The notes: generated from the sequence alone by a model not told the origin. A stretch of DNA of 64,000 nt from RUG12461 sp045657665 (GCA_045657665.1 JAZOTN010000008.1:1-64000), one strand, 5' to 3'; positions 51,238 through 60,591 are shown, counted from the first letter of the stretch. Program-made: numbers and translations.

Positions 51238-53130
51238 TTGAAAAGACAGTCTTTTCGCGGTTTTAGCTTTTATATCATTCTGATCCTGGTCGTGATCCTT
51301 ATCTGGTATCTGATGAGTTCCGGTCAGAATCGAATGCCGGTTGGAACCTATGCGCAGTTTACAAACGATCTGAAAAATGAACAGGTGATCTCTGCTGAGA
51401 TCACGCAGAATGCCGAAGTACCGACCGGAAGCGTTACAGTAGCACTTTCAGACCTTACGAATTACCGTGTCTATGTATCGGATGTGAAGGATGCCGAAAA
51501 GCTCCTAATGGACGCGGATATTTCCTATACGATGCGGGATGTGCCGAAGGAAAGCTGGGTTATGTCCCTTTTGCCGCTTCTGCTCGTATTCGGTGCGATG
51601 TTCATCCTGTTCATGATCCTGAGCGGCCAGTCTCAGGGCGGCGGTGCGAACAGCCGGATGATGAACTTCGGAAAAAGCCGTGCCCGCATGACATTGGACG
51701 AAAACAAGAGTGTGAATTTTGAGAATGTAGCCGGGCTTAAAGAAGAAAAGGAAGAACTGGAGGAGATCGTGGATTTTCTCCGCGATCCGGCGAAATACAC
51801 TTCTCTCGGGGCTCGGATCCCGAAGGGTGTTCTTCTGGTGGGACCTCCCGGAACCGGTAAAACCCTGCTTGCGAGAGCGATTGCCGGTGAGGCAGGTGTA
51901 CCGTTCTTTTCGATATCCGGTTCGGATTTTGTGGAAATGTTTGTCGGGGTCGGTGCTTCAAGAGTACGAGACCTTTTTGAGGATGCCAAAAAGAACGCAC
52001 CCTGTATCGTATTCATAGATGAGATCGATGCGGTTGCAAGACGACGCGGAGCGGGACTCGGCGGAGGACATGACGAGAGGGAGCAGACCTTGAACCAGCT
52101 TCTTGTCGAGATGGACGGATTCGGCATCAACGAAGGGATCATCGTAATGGCGGCGACAAACCGTGTGGATATTCTGGATCCCGCGATCATGCGTCCGGGC
52201 CGTTTTGACCGAAAGATCGGTGTCGGGAGACCCGATATCGGCGGGAGAGAGGAGATCCTTGCGGTGCATGCGAAGAATAAGCCTCTCGGAGATGATGTGG
52301 ATATGCAGCAGATCGCGCAGACGACCGCCGGTTTTACGGGAGCGGATCTGGAAAACCTGCTGAATGAGGCGGCGATCCTCGCTGCACGTGAGAATCGTAA
52401 ATATATCCGTCAGGATGATATCCGGAGATCGTTTGTTAAGGTTGGGATCGGTGCCGAGAAAAAGAGCCGCGTGATCAGTGAGAAAGAAAAGAAGATCACG
52501 GCGTACCATGAATCCGGTCATGCGATCCTGTTCCATGTGCTGCCGGATGTCGGACCGGTGTATTCCGTATCGATCATTCCGACGGGTATCGGAGCCGCGG
52601 GTTATACGATGCCCTTGCCGGAGAGAGATGAGATGTTCCAATCCCGAAACAGGATGATCCAGCAGATCACGGTCGATCTTGGAGGACGGGTGGCTGAATC
52701 CCTTATCTTCGGGGATGTGACGACCGGAGCTTCCCAGGATATCAAACAGGCAACGCATCTGGCAAAATCCATGGTAACAAAATACGGTATGTCGGATGAG
52801 ATCGGTCTCATCAATTATGACAATGATGAGGATGAAGTCTTTATCGGAAGGGATCTGGCGCATACGAGAGGATACGGCGAGGACGTCGCGCGGAAGATCG
52901 ATGAAGAGGTCAAACGGATCATTGACGAGTGCTATGCGGAGGCAACAAGGATCCTGACGGAGAACCGGGAGATACTGGACCGGTGCGCGGAGCTTCTGAT
53001 TGAAAAGGAAAAGATCGGTCGTGATGAATTTGAGGCGCTCTTCCCGGGATATCAGGAATCCGCGGAGGAAGACGAAGAGGATGTGATTTTTAACGGAATG
53101 AGGATTGCGCCGGAAGAATCGTTCGAGTAA
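51238..53130 (+). CDS. ftsH: ATP-dependent zinc metalloprotease FtsH
   Basis: Membrane-anchored AAA+ protease for misfolded and regulatory proteins. Two N-terminal helices flank an extracytoplasmic domain (residues 5-135); AAA module with Walker A GPPGTGKT (202-209), Walker B CIVFIDEIDAV and the second region of homology NRVDILDPAIMRPGRFD; zinc site HESGH (His424-His428) and a later Asp ligand. 630 residues is normal. Starts at a TTG after GAGGGAG. Confidence 0.96.
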   Translation: MKRQSFRGFSFYIILILVVILIWYLMSSGQNRMPVGTYAQFTNDLKNEQVISAEITQNAEVPTGSVTVALSDLTNYRVYVSDVKDAEKLLMDADISYTMRDVPKESWVMSLLPLLLVFGAMFILFMILSGQSQGGGANSRMMNFGKSRARMTLDENKSVNFENVAGLKEEKEELEEIVDFLRDPAKYTSLGARIPKGVLLVGPPGTGKTLLARAIAGEAGVPFFSISGSDFVEMFVGVGASRVRDLFEDAKKNAPCIVFIDEIDAVARRRGAGLGGGHDEREQTLNQLLVEMDGFGINEGIIVMAATNRVDILDPAIMRPGRFDRKIGVGRPDIGGREEILAVHAKNKPLGDDVDMQQIAQTTAGFTGADLENLLNEAAILAARENRKYIRQDDIRRSFVKVGIGAEKKSRVISEKEKKITAYHESGHAILFHVLPDVGPVYSVSIIPTGIGAAGYTMPLPERDEMFQSRNRMIQQITVDLGGRVAESLIFGDVTTGASQDIKQATHLAKSMVTKYGMSDEIGLINYDNDEDEVFIGRDLAHTRGYGEDVARKIDEEVKRIIDECYAEATRILTENREILDRCAELLIEKEKIGRDEFEALFPGYQESAEEDEEDVIFNGMRIAPEESFE

Positions 53131-53265
53131 ATGTGCACAAAAACGAGGTATCAAAATTGTGAAGTTTGTGCACACTTAAAAAAGAACGAGTGATACTATA
53201 ATTATTGTAAAAACCCCCAATACATTATAGTTTTTGCTATACCCCATAGTAAAAATACCTTCTCC

Positions 53266-53301
53266 TGAACCCCGGCTTCCCCAAAGCCGGGGTTTCACTT
53301 T
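53266..53301 (+). terminator. Terminator of the ftsH operon
   Basis: AACCCCGGCTT (53268-53278) pairs perfectly with AAGCCGGGGTT (53284-53294), followed by TTCACTTT. Confidence 0.8.
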
Positions 53302-53311
53302 GCCGGAAATT

Positions 53312-53356
53312 GCGCAAAAAAACGGAGCCTCTTTACAAGGGCTCCGTTTTATTTGT
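53312..53356. terminator. Bidirectional terminator between ftsH and yvyF-like gene
   Basis: ACGGAGCC (53322-53329) pairs with GGCTCCGT (53340-53347), with an A-run on the left and a T-run on the right, so it works for the convergent minus-strand gene too. Confidence 0.8.
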
Positions 53357-53375
53357 ACAGACCAGACAGTCTGTT

Positions 53376-53783
53376 TTAGTTGTCGAGGAAACGCATCCGG
53401 TCTTTATCTTTTGATTTTTTCTTCGGCTCCGGAGCCTTCTCCGGTTTTTTGATCACGGAGCTCAGATTGTTTGCCATGCTTGCCTTGCAAGCATCACAGA
53501 AGCGTCCGGACTTGATCAGCGCACCGCAGTTCTCGCATTCGATGCCCATACCGGAATCATCGGTAAAAACAAGGCGTTCTTCGCGTACCCATTGTTTGAT
53601 CTGCTTGACACTGACTTCGCATTCTTCGGAAATCTGTTCCATGGAAGCATTCTTGTTGTCCCAGACATAGTCACGAACCTTCGTGAATTTGTTTTCCAGT
53701 TCTTCTTTGCAGGCCGGGCAGATCTGTTCGCCGCCGAGATAGTTGAAGAGCCGCTTGCAGTTTTTACAGTTTCTTACATCCAT
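53376..53783 (-). CDS. YvyF-like zinc-ribbon protein of the comF-flagellar region
   Basis: About 135 residues with two zinc-ribbon pairs (CKNCKRLFNYLGGEQICPAC; CENCGALIKSGRFCDAC) around a helix-turn-helix-like middle (MEQISEECEVSVKQIKQWV). It resembles the TIGR03826/YvyF family that follows comFC in Bacillus near flgM. Here it also lies right after comFC. AGGAGG supports the ATG at 53783. No flagellar genes are in the window, so the role is open. Confidence 0.82.
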   Translation of the reverse strand: MDVRNCKNCKRLFNYLGGEQICPACKEELENKFTKVRDYVWDNKNASMEQISEECEVSVKQIKQWVREERLVFTDDSGMGIECENCGALIKSGRFCDACKASMANNLSSVIKKPEKAPEPKKKSKDKDRMRFLDN

Positions 53784-53811
53784 TTTCAAAACCTCCTAAA
53801 TGATGATCACA

Positions 53812-54543
53812 TTATAGACTTTTTCCGATGCTGATCGAGAGAAAAAAGATCTCTGCGGAATATTGCTCCCGGATCGCGCAGCATATGGCATCGACAGTGC
53901 TTCCTGTTGTGTAGATGTCATCCGTGATAAGGATGCGCAGCGGTCGTTTTCCTTTCGGATACCGACCGGGAACAACTGAGAAAGCCTTTTTGACATTCTG
54001 TCGCCGCTCATCTTCCGACAATCCTTTCATCGGAACTGTTTTTTTGATCCGTCTTACCAGATAAGGATCCATCGGGATTCCGGAAAGACGGGATAATTCT
54101 CTTGCAAAATCTTCCGCCTGATTGTAGCCGCGCATTCTCTGCTTTGAAGAGTGCAACGGAACGGGGACGATCAAATCGGGTTTGATGTTCCTGATCCAGC
54201 CGGAGCGTTTTCGATATGCCGCATCCGCATAGAAGACTGCATATTCGCGGCGCTTTCCGTATTTGAAGCGGTACAGGGAATCTTTAAGCTTCCCGTGATA
54301 GAGAAAAACGCTGCGTCCGGAAGAAAAAAGATGCTTTTTCTTACCGCAGTCATCACAGTATTCCGCGCTATCGCTCTCAAGAGGCTTTCCGCATTTCATA
54401 CAGAAAGGCTCTTTGATAAATAACAGATCCTTCCGGCATCCGGGGCAGACCCGCATGTGCTGCCCTTCCGGAAGAATCGGAAGAATGTGGTCACATACGG
54501 CGCACCTTGGCGGGAATATCAGATCAAATATGCTGTTTAACAA
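53812..54543 (-). CDS. comFC: ComF-family (ComFC-like) phosphoribosyltransferase-fold protein
   Basis: An N-terminal four-cysteine zinc ribbon (RCAVCDHILP, CPGCRKDLL, CMKCGKPLE, CDDCG) and a C-terminal PRTase fold with LITDDIYTTGSTVDAI (PRPP-loop). ComFC proteins help DNA transport or processing in natural transformation. A frame extends to an ATG at 54570, but AAGGAG sits five bases before a TTG at 54543, which I prefer. The yvyF-like gene follows. Confidence 0.88.
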   Translation of the reverse strand: MLNSIFDLIFPPRCAVCDHILPILPEGQHMRVCPGCRKDLLFIKEPFCMKCGKPLESDSAEYCDDCGKKKHLFSSGRSVFLYHGKLKDSLYRFKYGKRREYAVFYADAAYRKRSGWIRNIKPDLIVPVPLHSSKQRMRGYNQAEDFARELSRLSGIPMDPYLVRRIKKTVPMKGLSEDERRQNVKKAFSVVPGRYPKGKRPLRILITDDIYTTGSTVDAICCAIREQYSAEIFFLSISIGKSL

Positions 54544-54662
54544 GAGGACTCCTTTTCCGGTCCTCTTCATACGATCCGCGCGAAGTGGTTTTTATAGTAT
54601 AACACCATTTTTTCGATTTGTCTTTAAAAAACAGTTTTTTTTCGGTTTTGCTCTGATTTTTG

Positions 54663-54691
54663 TTGACGAATGGAGAGGCGGTACTTATAAT
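54663..54691 (+). promoter_or_regulatory. Promoter and short two-hairpin leader of the ABC solute-binding gene
   Basis: TTGACG (54663-54668) and TATAAT (54686-54691) are 17 apart. The leader contains GCGAT-TT-ATCGC and GTGGT-TAATC-ACCAC just before AGGAGG, so it could be attenuated or bound. It is too short for a T-box. Confidence 0.65.
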
Positions 54692-54759
54692 GCATTTTGA
54701 ATCTTGCGATTTATCGCATGACACGTTTCGTGGTTAATCACCACAATTAGGAGGAAGTT

Positions 54760-55752
54760 ATGAAAAAAAAGCTTTTATCAGTGATCCTTTCTGCTGCAAT
54801 GGCTTTGTCACTTACGGCCTGCGGCGGTACTTCCGGAAACAGTGCTTCCGGAGCTGCTTCTACCGGTGACGGAACGTACCGGATCGGTGTTGTACAGCTG
54901 GTACAGCATGTGGCTCTTGATGCGGCAACGGAAGGGTTTCAGGCGGCTCTTACCGATAAGCTTGGCGATAAGGTAAGCTTTGACGTACAGAACGCGTCCG
55001 GCGACTCCGCAACCTGTGCAACGATCGCGAATTCTTTTGTTTCCGACGGAGTGAATCTGATCATGGCAAATGCAACTGCGTCTCTTCAGGCAGCAACGGC
55101 AGCGACGGATTCTATCCCGGTTCTCGGAACGTCCATTACGGATTATGCGACCGCGCTGGAGATCGATAACTGGAGCGGTACGGTAGGCGGTAATGTTTCC
55201 GGTACATCTGACCTTGCACCGCTTGATCAGCAGGCAGACTGCGTCAAAGAACTGTTTCCGGATGCAAAGACCATCGGGATTCTCTACTGTTCAGCGGAGG
55301 CGAACAGTGCATACCAGGCAACGACCATGCGCGGATATCTGGAGGAGCTCGGCTATACGGTAAACGATTACAGTTTCTCGGATTCGAACGATCTGTCCGG
55401 TGTATGCCAGTCTGCATGCAGCGAGGTTGATGCGCTTTATATCCCGACAGACAATACGGCAGCAAACAATACAGAACTGATCAACAATATTGTTACCACA
55501 GCCGGTATCCCGGTATTCTGCGGAGAGGAAGGGATCTGCAAGGGCTGCGGCGTTGCAACGCTTTCCATCAGTTACTATGATCTTGGATACAAGACCGGTG
55601 AAATGGCATACGAGATCCTTGCAAACGGTGCGGATATCAGCAAGATGGCAGTTGAGTATGCACCGAACGTTACCAAGGAATATATTCCGGAACGTGCAGA
55701 AGCACTCGGGATCACCGTTCCGGATGGTTATGAGGCGATCACGGTAGAGTGA
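54760..55752 (+). CDS. Orphan ABC transporter solute-binding lipoprotein (TrpX-like)
   Basis: Lipobox LSLTAC (Cys21) and a periplasmic-binding-protein fold of the PF04392 type: IGVVQLVQHVALDAATEGFQAAL, SIPVLGTSITDYA, LFPDAKTIGILYCSAEANS, YIPTDNTAANNTELI. Such proteins usually sit with a permease and an ATPase for tryptophan or tyrosine (TrpXYZ). Here neither follows within 3 kb, so it must use components elsewhere or act as a sensor. 331 residues is normal. Confidence 0.88.
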   Translation: MKKKLLSVILSAAMALSLTACGGTSGNSASGAASTGDGTYRIGVVQLVQHVALDAATEGFQAALTDKLGDKVSFDVQNASGDSATCATIANSFVSDGVNLIMANATASLQAATAATDSIPVLGTSITDYATALEIDNWSGTVGGNVSGTSDLAPLDQQADCVKELFPDAKTIGILYCSAEANSAYQATTMRGYLEELGYTVNDYSFSDSNDLSGVCQSACSEVDALYIPTDNTAANNTELINNIVTTAGIPVFCGEEGICKGCGVATLSISYYDLGYKTGEMAYEILANGADISKMAVEYAPNVTKEYIPERAEALGITVPDGYEAITVE

Positions 55753-55753
55753 T

Positions 55754-55784
55754 CCGGAGAAACGCTTTCAACAGCGTTTCCCGG
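55754..55784 (+). repeat. REP-like hairpin with AACGCT core
   Basis: CCGG and GAAACGCT (55754-55766) pair with AGCGTTTC and CCGG (55773-55784). About 20 of 23 central bases equal hairpin C at 46292-46315, so this looks like a dispersed palindromic repeat. Confidence 0.55.
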
Positions 55785-55805
55785 ACAGCTGAATCAGAGA
55801 TACAG

Positions 55806-55849
55806 GGCGGGCCGCTTTTCTTGCGACCCGCCTTTTTTTGTGCTATACT
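55806..55849 (+). terminator. Terminator overlapping the promoter of the cdaA operon
   Basis: GGCGGG...CGC (55806-55815) pairs with GCG...CCCGCC (55823-55832), then a T-run, ending the lipoprotein transcript. The right arm contains TTGCGA (55821-55826), 17 bases before TATACT (55844-55849) with an extended TG, a likely promoter for the next operon. Confidence 0.7.
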
Positions 55850-55907
55850 GTTTTAGTATGTATAATTGTGTCTTTAAAAAGGTGTACATGCTCTTAAAGG
55901 AGTTTTT

Positions 55908-56330
55908 ATGATCAACTCTCAACGTGTAAAAATGATGACGGAAATGCAGGTGCTTCTTGACGAGGAAGGTGAGGAGATCCGGCCGATGATGGAATACTAC
56001 CGCGTCGATTATATCGCGAAGCAGGTCCTTCTCAGTATTCTGTCGGGAACGGTGGTGTTTGTGATCGTATGTGTTCTTGTTTTCACGGAGGACATAGGGG
56101 CTTTTCTTCTGACGATCGATCTGGAAAACCTTGCAAAGACGATGTCGCCGCTGCTGATCCGGTACGGGATTTTTATGGCGGTTTATATCGCGATCACCAT
56201 GATCGTATACAGTTTCCGGTATAGCAGGGGGCGCCGCAAGGTCAAAAAATATTACAATCAGCTTCTCGCATTGGAAAAACAGTACAAGGAAGAAGAGAGG
56301 CATACGAAACCAACAGGGGGATTTTCATGA
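55908..56330 (+). CDS. Two-helix membrane protein of unknown function upstream of cdaA
   Basis: A 140-residue protein with a cytoplasmic N terminus of about 40 residues (Glu/Met-rich), two transmembrane helices (VLLSILSGTVVFVIVCVLVF; IRYGIFMAVYIAITMIVYSF) and a basic-acidic C-terminal tail with a short coiled coil (KKYYNQLLALEKQYKEEERH). Not recognised. It overlaps the next gene by 4 bases and lies in the same operon as cdaA, so a role beside c-di-AMP synthesis is possible. Confidence 0.7.
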   Translation: MINSQRVKMMTEMQVLLDEEGEEIRPMMEYYRVDYIAKQVLLSILSGTVVFVIVCVLVFTEDIGAFLLTIDLENLAKTMSPLLIRYGIFMAVYIAITMIVYSFRYSRGRRKVKKYYNQLLALEKQYKEEERHTKPTGGFS

Positions 56331-57277
56331 CAACGCTGTACGAAATTAAAGAAATAGCGAGGCGGATCTATGCGCATTATGGCGCGTACATCCTTCCGGC
56401 TGTAAAGTTCCTCGTTGAACTCATTGCATTGCTTCTGCTCCGGAACACTTTCGGATATAACGAAAAACTCAGCAGTATCGCGATCATTCTGGTGTTTTCT
56501 CTTGTGGCAGCATTTCTGCCGCTCGGTTTTTCCATCCTGTTTCCCGCGATCGTGATCCTGGCAGATTTTTATGCTCTTTCTATGGAGGTATTTCTTGCGG
56601 GCGGCGCGATCATGCTCATCACGGCACTGATCTTTCTCCGGTTCAGTCCGAAGACCGGTTATATGATAGTTCTCACGCCGCTCCTTTTTGTGCTGCATAT
56701 CCCGTATGTGATGCCGGTGGCGGCGGGACTGCTTTTCGGACCGGCATCCGCGGTATCGGTTGCCTGCGGTACGTTTATTTACTACTTCCTGCAAGGTGTC
56801 AGTACCAATGCGGCGACGCTTTCCAGCTCGGATGAGATTGCGATGATGGAAAAGATCTCTGCCATCGTGAAACAGATCACCGGAAACCGGGAGATGCTCC
56901 TTGTGATCCTGGTGTTTGTGCTGATGACGATCCTGATCTACTTTATCCGCCGGATGGCGGTGAATCGTTCCTGGACGATCGCTCTCATCGCGGGATTCAT
57001 GGTCGAATTTGTGACACTCATGGGAGGCTTTGTGGTACTCGGCCTTTCTTCCAGGATCCCGTATCTGGTGATCGGCAATCTTATCAGCGTCGGGATCGCC
57101 GTCATTTTGAAATTCCTGTTTTTCTCGGTGGATTATAAACGGACGGAGCGGGTCCAGTTCGAGGATGACGATTACTATTACTATGTAAGGGCCGTTCCGA
57201 AGATCCGCATCGAGCCGGAGGAAAAACAGATCCGAAAGTACAGTACGACACAGACGCAGAAGAAAAAGAATAAGTAA
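56327..57277 (+). CDS. Multi-helix membrane protein of unknown function upstream of cdaA
   Basis: A 316-residue integral membrane protein with about nine helices, then a cytoplasmic tail with DDDYYYYVRAVPKIRIEPEEK and a basic end (KKKNK). I do not recognise the family. The acidic-tyrosine stretch just after the last helix is peculiar. It is 27 bases from cdaA, so probably in one transcript with it. Candidate partner of the diadenylate cyclase complex or an unrelated envelope protein. Confidence 0.7.
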   Translation: MTTLYEIKEIARRIYAHYGAYILPAVKFLVELIALLLLRNTFGYNEKLSSIAIILVFSLVAAFLPLGFSILFPAIVILADFYALSMEVFLAGGAIMLITALIFLRFSPKTGYMIVLTPLLFVLHIPYVMPVAAGLLFGPASAVSVACGTFIYYFLQGVSTNAATLSSSDEIAMMEKISAIVKQITGNREMLLVILVFVLMTILIYFIRRMAVNRSWTIALIAGFMVEFVTLMGGFVVLGLSSRIPYLVIGNLISVGIAVILKFLFFSVDYKRTERVQFEDDDYYYYVRAVPKIRIEPEEKQIRKYSTTQTQKKKNK

Positions 57278-57304
57278 AGAATCTATTTTCCGCGGAGGGA
57301 AAGC

Positions 57305-58183
57305 ATGATCGATTCGCTCATCTCGACGATCGTCAGCATAAAAGAAAACTACTTCTCCTGGATGACCTTTCCGACGATTTCCTTAACGGATGTGATCGAG
57401 ATCGCGATCATCGCTTTTTTGGTGTATCAATTTCTGGCATGGGTCAAAAACACCCGTGCATGGAACCTCTTTAAGGGAATCCTTATCATTCTGCTGTTTA
57501 TTCTGGTCGCGGCAATCTTCCAGATGAGTACGATCCTCTGGCTCGCAGAAAAGGTGGTGTCAGTCGGTCTTATCGCACTGGTTGTCATTTTTCAGCCGGA
57601 GCTTCGGAAAGCACTGGAAGCGCTGGGACGGCAGAACTTCATGATGTCTGCCTTTTCGTTCAATAACGGTGATACGAAACGTTTTTCCGACAAAACCATC
57701 ACGGAACTTGTGAAAGCCTCTTATGAGATGGGGAAGGTGAAGACCGGCGCATTGATCGTGATCGAAAACGAGGTGCTGCTGTCGGAATATGTGCGTACGG
57801 GTATCGGCGTGGACGGCATGGTTACGAGTCAGCTGATCCTCAATATTTTTGAAAAGAATACTCCGCTCCATGACGGGGCTGTTATCATCCGTGGGGATCG
57901 CATTGTTTCCGCCACATGTTATCTGCCGCTTTCAGACAACATGGAGCTTTCCAAGGAACTCGGTACCAGACATCGTGCTGCTGTCGGGATCAGTGAAGTC
58001 AGTGATTCCCTTACGATAGTGGTCAGCGAAGAGACCGGCAAAGTCAGTATTGCAATGAATCAGGTATTATACCGCAATGTGGATCCTGATTTCCTGAGGG
58101 ACAAGCTGACCTTCCTTCAGAGCGGAAAAGCGGAGACCAAAAAAAAGAGATTCGCCCGACTACGGAGGAACAGCAATGCTTAA
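57305..58183 (+). CDS. cdaA: Diadenylate cyclase (c-di-AMP synthase)
   Basis: Makes c-di-AMP from two ATP, controlling potassium and turgor in Firmicutes. Three N-terminal helices, then the DAC domain with DGA at residues 190-192 (LHDGAVIIRGDRI) and RHR at 222-224 (GTRHRAAVG). 292 residues is slightly longer than usual, with a basic tail (KKKRFARLRRN). It overlaps cdaR by 8 bases; cdaA-cdaR-glmM is the conserved order. Confidence 0.96.
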   Translation: MIDSLISTIVSIKENYFSWMTFPTISLTDVIEIAIIAFLVYQFLAWVKNTRAWNLFKGILIILLFILVAAIFQMSTILWLAEKVVSVGLIALVVIFQPELRKALEALGRQNFMMSAFSFNNGDTKRFSDKTITELVKASYEMGKVKTGALIVIENEVLLSEYVRTGIGVDGMVTSQLILNIFEKNTPLHDGAVIIRGDRIVSATCYLPLSDNMELSKELGTRHRAAVGISEVSDSLTIVVSEETGKVSIAMNQVLYRNVDPDFLRDKLTFLQSGKAETKKKRFARLRRNSNA

Positions 58184-59174
58184 AAAAATCGGAAAAGTGC
58201 TGTTTCACAATTTAGGCCTGAAGATCGCGGCGCTTTTGGCGGCAATCGTAATATGGTTTGTGATCATCAATATCAATGATCCTGAGATCTCCCGCAATTT
58301 CAGCTGTGCAGTGACGGTGGAAAATGCAGATGCGTTGACTGCTCAGGGAAAAACCTATGAGATCACGGACGGGAGCACGGCATATTTCAGTGTGAAAGCG
58401 CCCCGCTCTGTCATGAAGAATCTGAGTGAATCGGATTTTCGCGCGATCGCGGACATGTCCAATGTTCAGGACTATCAGTTCGTCCCCATCAATATCACGG
58501 CTTTACGGTATAACGGACAGCTGGAGATCACAAAGATCACGAAATATCTTGAGATCTCGACAGAAGATATGCAGACCGGTCAGTTTATCATTACGCCGGA
58601 GCAGTCCGGAACACCAGCAAAGGGATACATGGTGGGAAGCCTTTCAGTTGCGCCGAACGTATTGAAGGTCAGTGGACCGGCTTCCGTGGTTTCAAAGATA
58701 GAGCGTGTCGTCGCAACGATCAACGTGGATAACATTGTTTCCGACATCAGTGACAGTGTGATCCCGCAGTTGTTTGACGGCAACGACAAGGCCATTGATA
58801 CGACCCGGCTGGTGATGAACCTGACTTCCGTGATCGTCCGGGCAGATATCTACAGCGTAAAAGATGTTGCGATCTCTGTGGATTCTACCGGAGAGCCGGC
58901 AGAAGGCTATGCGGAAAAAGAGATCATTTATGAGCCGGACAGCGTGAAAGTCATGGGGGATACTGCGATCCTGAATAAACTGACACAGATCACGATCCCC
59001 AACGAGGTGCTTGATGTGACGGATGCAACGGAGGATGTTACCGCTACCGTTGATGTGACTGCGTATTTGCCGGATGGTGTTTCTATTGCGGATTCTGCGG
59101 AAAAGGATATCGATATTGCCGCAGTGATTGAAAAACTGCCATCTGATGAGGAAGAGGAAGAAATAACCGAGTAA
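58176..59174 (+). CDS. cdaR: CdaA regulatory protein CdaR (YbbR domains)
   Basis: One N-terminal helix (LGLKIAALLAAIVIWFVIINI) anchors an extracytoplasmic tail of three to four YbbR repeats (for example VEPNKVEV-like ANVLKVSGPASVVSKIE and EPDSVKVMGDTAILNKLT). CdaR modulates CdaA activity. The C terminus is strongly acidic (DEEEEEITE). 332 residues, typical. Confidence 0.92.
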   Translation: MLKKIGKVLFHNLGLKIAALLAAIVIWFVIININDPEISRNFSCAVTVENADALTAQGKTYEITDGSTAYFSVKAPRSVMKNLSESDFRAIADMSNVQDYQFVPINITALRYNGQLEITKITKYLEISTEDMQTGQFIITPEQSGTPAKGYMVGSLSVAPNVLKVSGPASVVSKIERVVATINVDNIVSDISDSVIPQLFDGNDKAIDTTRLVMNLTSVIVRADIYSVKDVAISVDSTGEPAEGYAEKEIIYEPDSVKVMGDTAILNKLTQITIPNEVLDVTDATEDVTATVDVTAYLPDGVSIADSAEKDIDIAAVIEKLPSDEEEEEITE

Positions 59175-59185
59175 AGGAGAATGCC

Positions 59186-60535
59186 ATGGCAAGATTATTC
59201 GGAACAGACGGAGTAAGAGGAATAGCGGGTTCGGAGCTGACGATCGAACTGGCGACAAAACTCGGACAGGCAGGTGCTTATGTCCTTACGAAGGAACAGG
59301 CGCATCAGCCAACACTGATCGTCGGATGCGATACGAGGCTGAGCGGCGGAATGCTTGCGAACGCGTTGATGGCAGGTATCTGTTCGGTCGGCGCAAACGC
59401 GATCTATGCAGGTGTTCTTCCGACACCGGCGATCGCCTATCTTACGAGGAAACATAAAGTGGATGCGGGTGTCATGATCTCCGCTTCCCATAACCCCATG
59501 GAGTTTAACGGGATTAAGTTTTTTAACGGAGCAGGTTATAAGCTTTCCGATGCTCTTGAGGACGAGATCGAGGCCCTGATCAGGAACGACATGAAAGATG
59601 TGGTGCTTCCGATCGGTTCGGGGATCGGCAGGATTGACTACCGTTTTGATCTTCGGAACGAATATGTGGATTTCATGAAAAAAGCGATACCTCTAGACCT
59701 TTCGGGTCTGAAGATCGTTGTCGACTGCGCCGAGGGCGCGTCCTACTACACATCAGTAAAGACGCTTACCGATCTCGGCGCGAATCTCGTTGCGATCCAT
59801 AAGAGCCCGGACGGAACCAATATCAATGCCAACTGCGGATCAACACACATGGAAGAACTCCGTGCCCGTGTGGTCTACGAGAAAGCTGATGTGGGACTGG
59901 CTTTTGACGGGGATGCGGACCGTCTCCTTGCGGTGGATGAGAACGGGAAGGTCGTGGACGGCGATGAACTGATGGCGATCTGCGGAAATGATATGAAAGA
60001 GCGCGGCACTCTGAAGCAGAACACGATCGTTGTCACGGTGATGTCAAATCTCGGGTTCACCCTCATGGGAGAAAAACAGGGAATTCATATCGAAAAGACA
60101 AAAGTCGGTGACCGCTATGTGCTTGAAAACATGCGGGAAAACGGATACAACCTGGGTGGGGAGCAATCCGGTCACATTATCTTTACGGATGAAGGAACGA
60201 CCGGAGACGGACTTCTTTCCGCACTTCACCTTCTGCAGGTTATGGTACATACCGGAAAGAAGCTTTCCGAGCTTGCCAGCATTATGACGGTGTTGCCGCA
60301 GGCGCTGGTAAACGCAAGAGTACCGAATCACAAGAAGGAAAACTTCATGGAATATCAGGAGATCGCAGATGCGATCAAAAAGCTTGAGGAGAAGTTTAAC
60401 GGAGAAGGACGCGTCCTGATCCGCCCGAGCGGGACGGAACCGCTGGTACGTGTCATGATCGAAGGAAAAGATCAGGCCGTCATTGCAGAGGAGGCCGAAA
60501 AGCTTGCGGCGCTGATCACGGAAACGATGCTTTAA
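59186..60535 (+). CDS. glmM: Phosphoglucosamine mutase
   Basis: Converts glucosamine-6-phosphate to glucosamine-1-phosphate for peptidoglycan. Catalytic serine Ser101 in ISASHNPMEFNGIKFF, metal loop AFDGDADRLL, sugar loop GGEQSGHI and phosphate loop RPSGTEPLVRVM. GlmM also binds CdaA and restrains c-di-AMP synthesis in other Firmicutes. 449 residues, normal. Confidence 0.96.
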   Translation: MARLFGTDGVRGIAGSELTIELATKLGQAGAYVLTKEQAHQPTLIVGCDTRLSGGMLANALMAGICSVGANAIYAGVLPTPAIAYLTRKHKVDAGVMISASHNPMEFNGIKFFNGAGYKLSDALEDEIEALIRNDMKDVVLPIGSGIGRIDYRFDLRNEYVDFMKKAIPLDLSGLKIVVDCAEGASYYTSVKTLTDLGANLVAIHKSPDGTNINANCGSTHMEELRARVVYEKADVGLAFDGDADRLLAVDENGKVVDGDELMAICGNDMKERGTLKQNTIVVTVMSNLGFTLMGEKQGIHIEKTKVGDRYVLENMRENGYNLGGEQSGHIIFTDEGTTGDGLLSALHLLQVMVHTGKKLSELASIMTVLPQALVNARVPNHKKENFMEYQEIADAIKKLEEKFNGEGRVLIRPSGTEPLVRVMIEGKDQAVIAEEAEKLAALITETML

Positions 60536-60591
60536 GGAAAAGATTTTAGGAAGCCGGGAAAACACCGGTTTCTATCGGGGGAAGGGGAAAG

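Noticed and set aside
54692..54759. T-box or trp-type leader before the TrpX-like gene
   Set aside because: The leader is under 70 bases with only two short hairpins.
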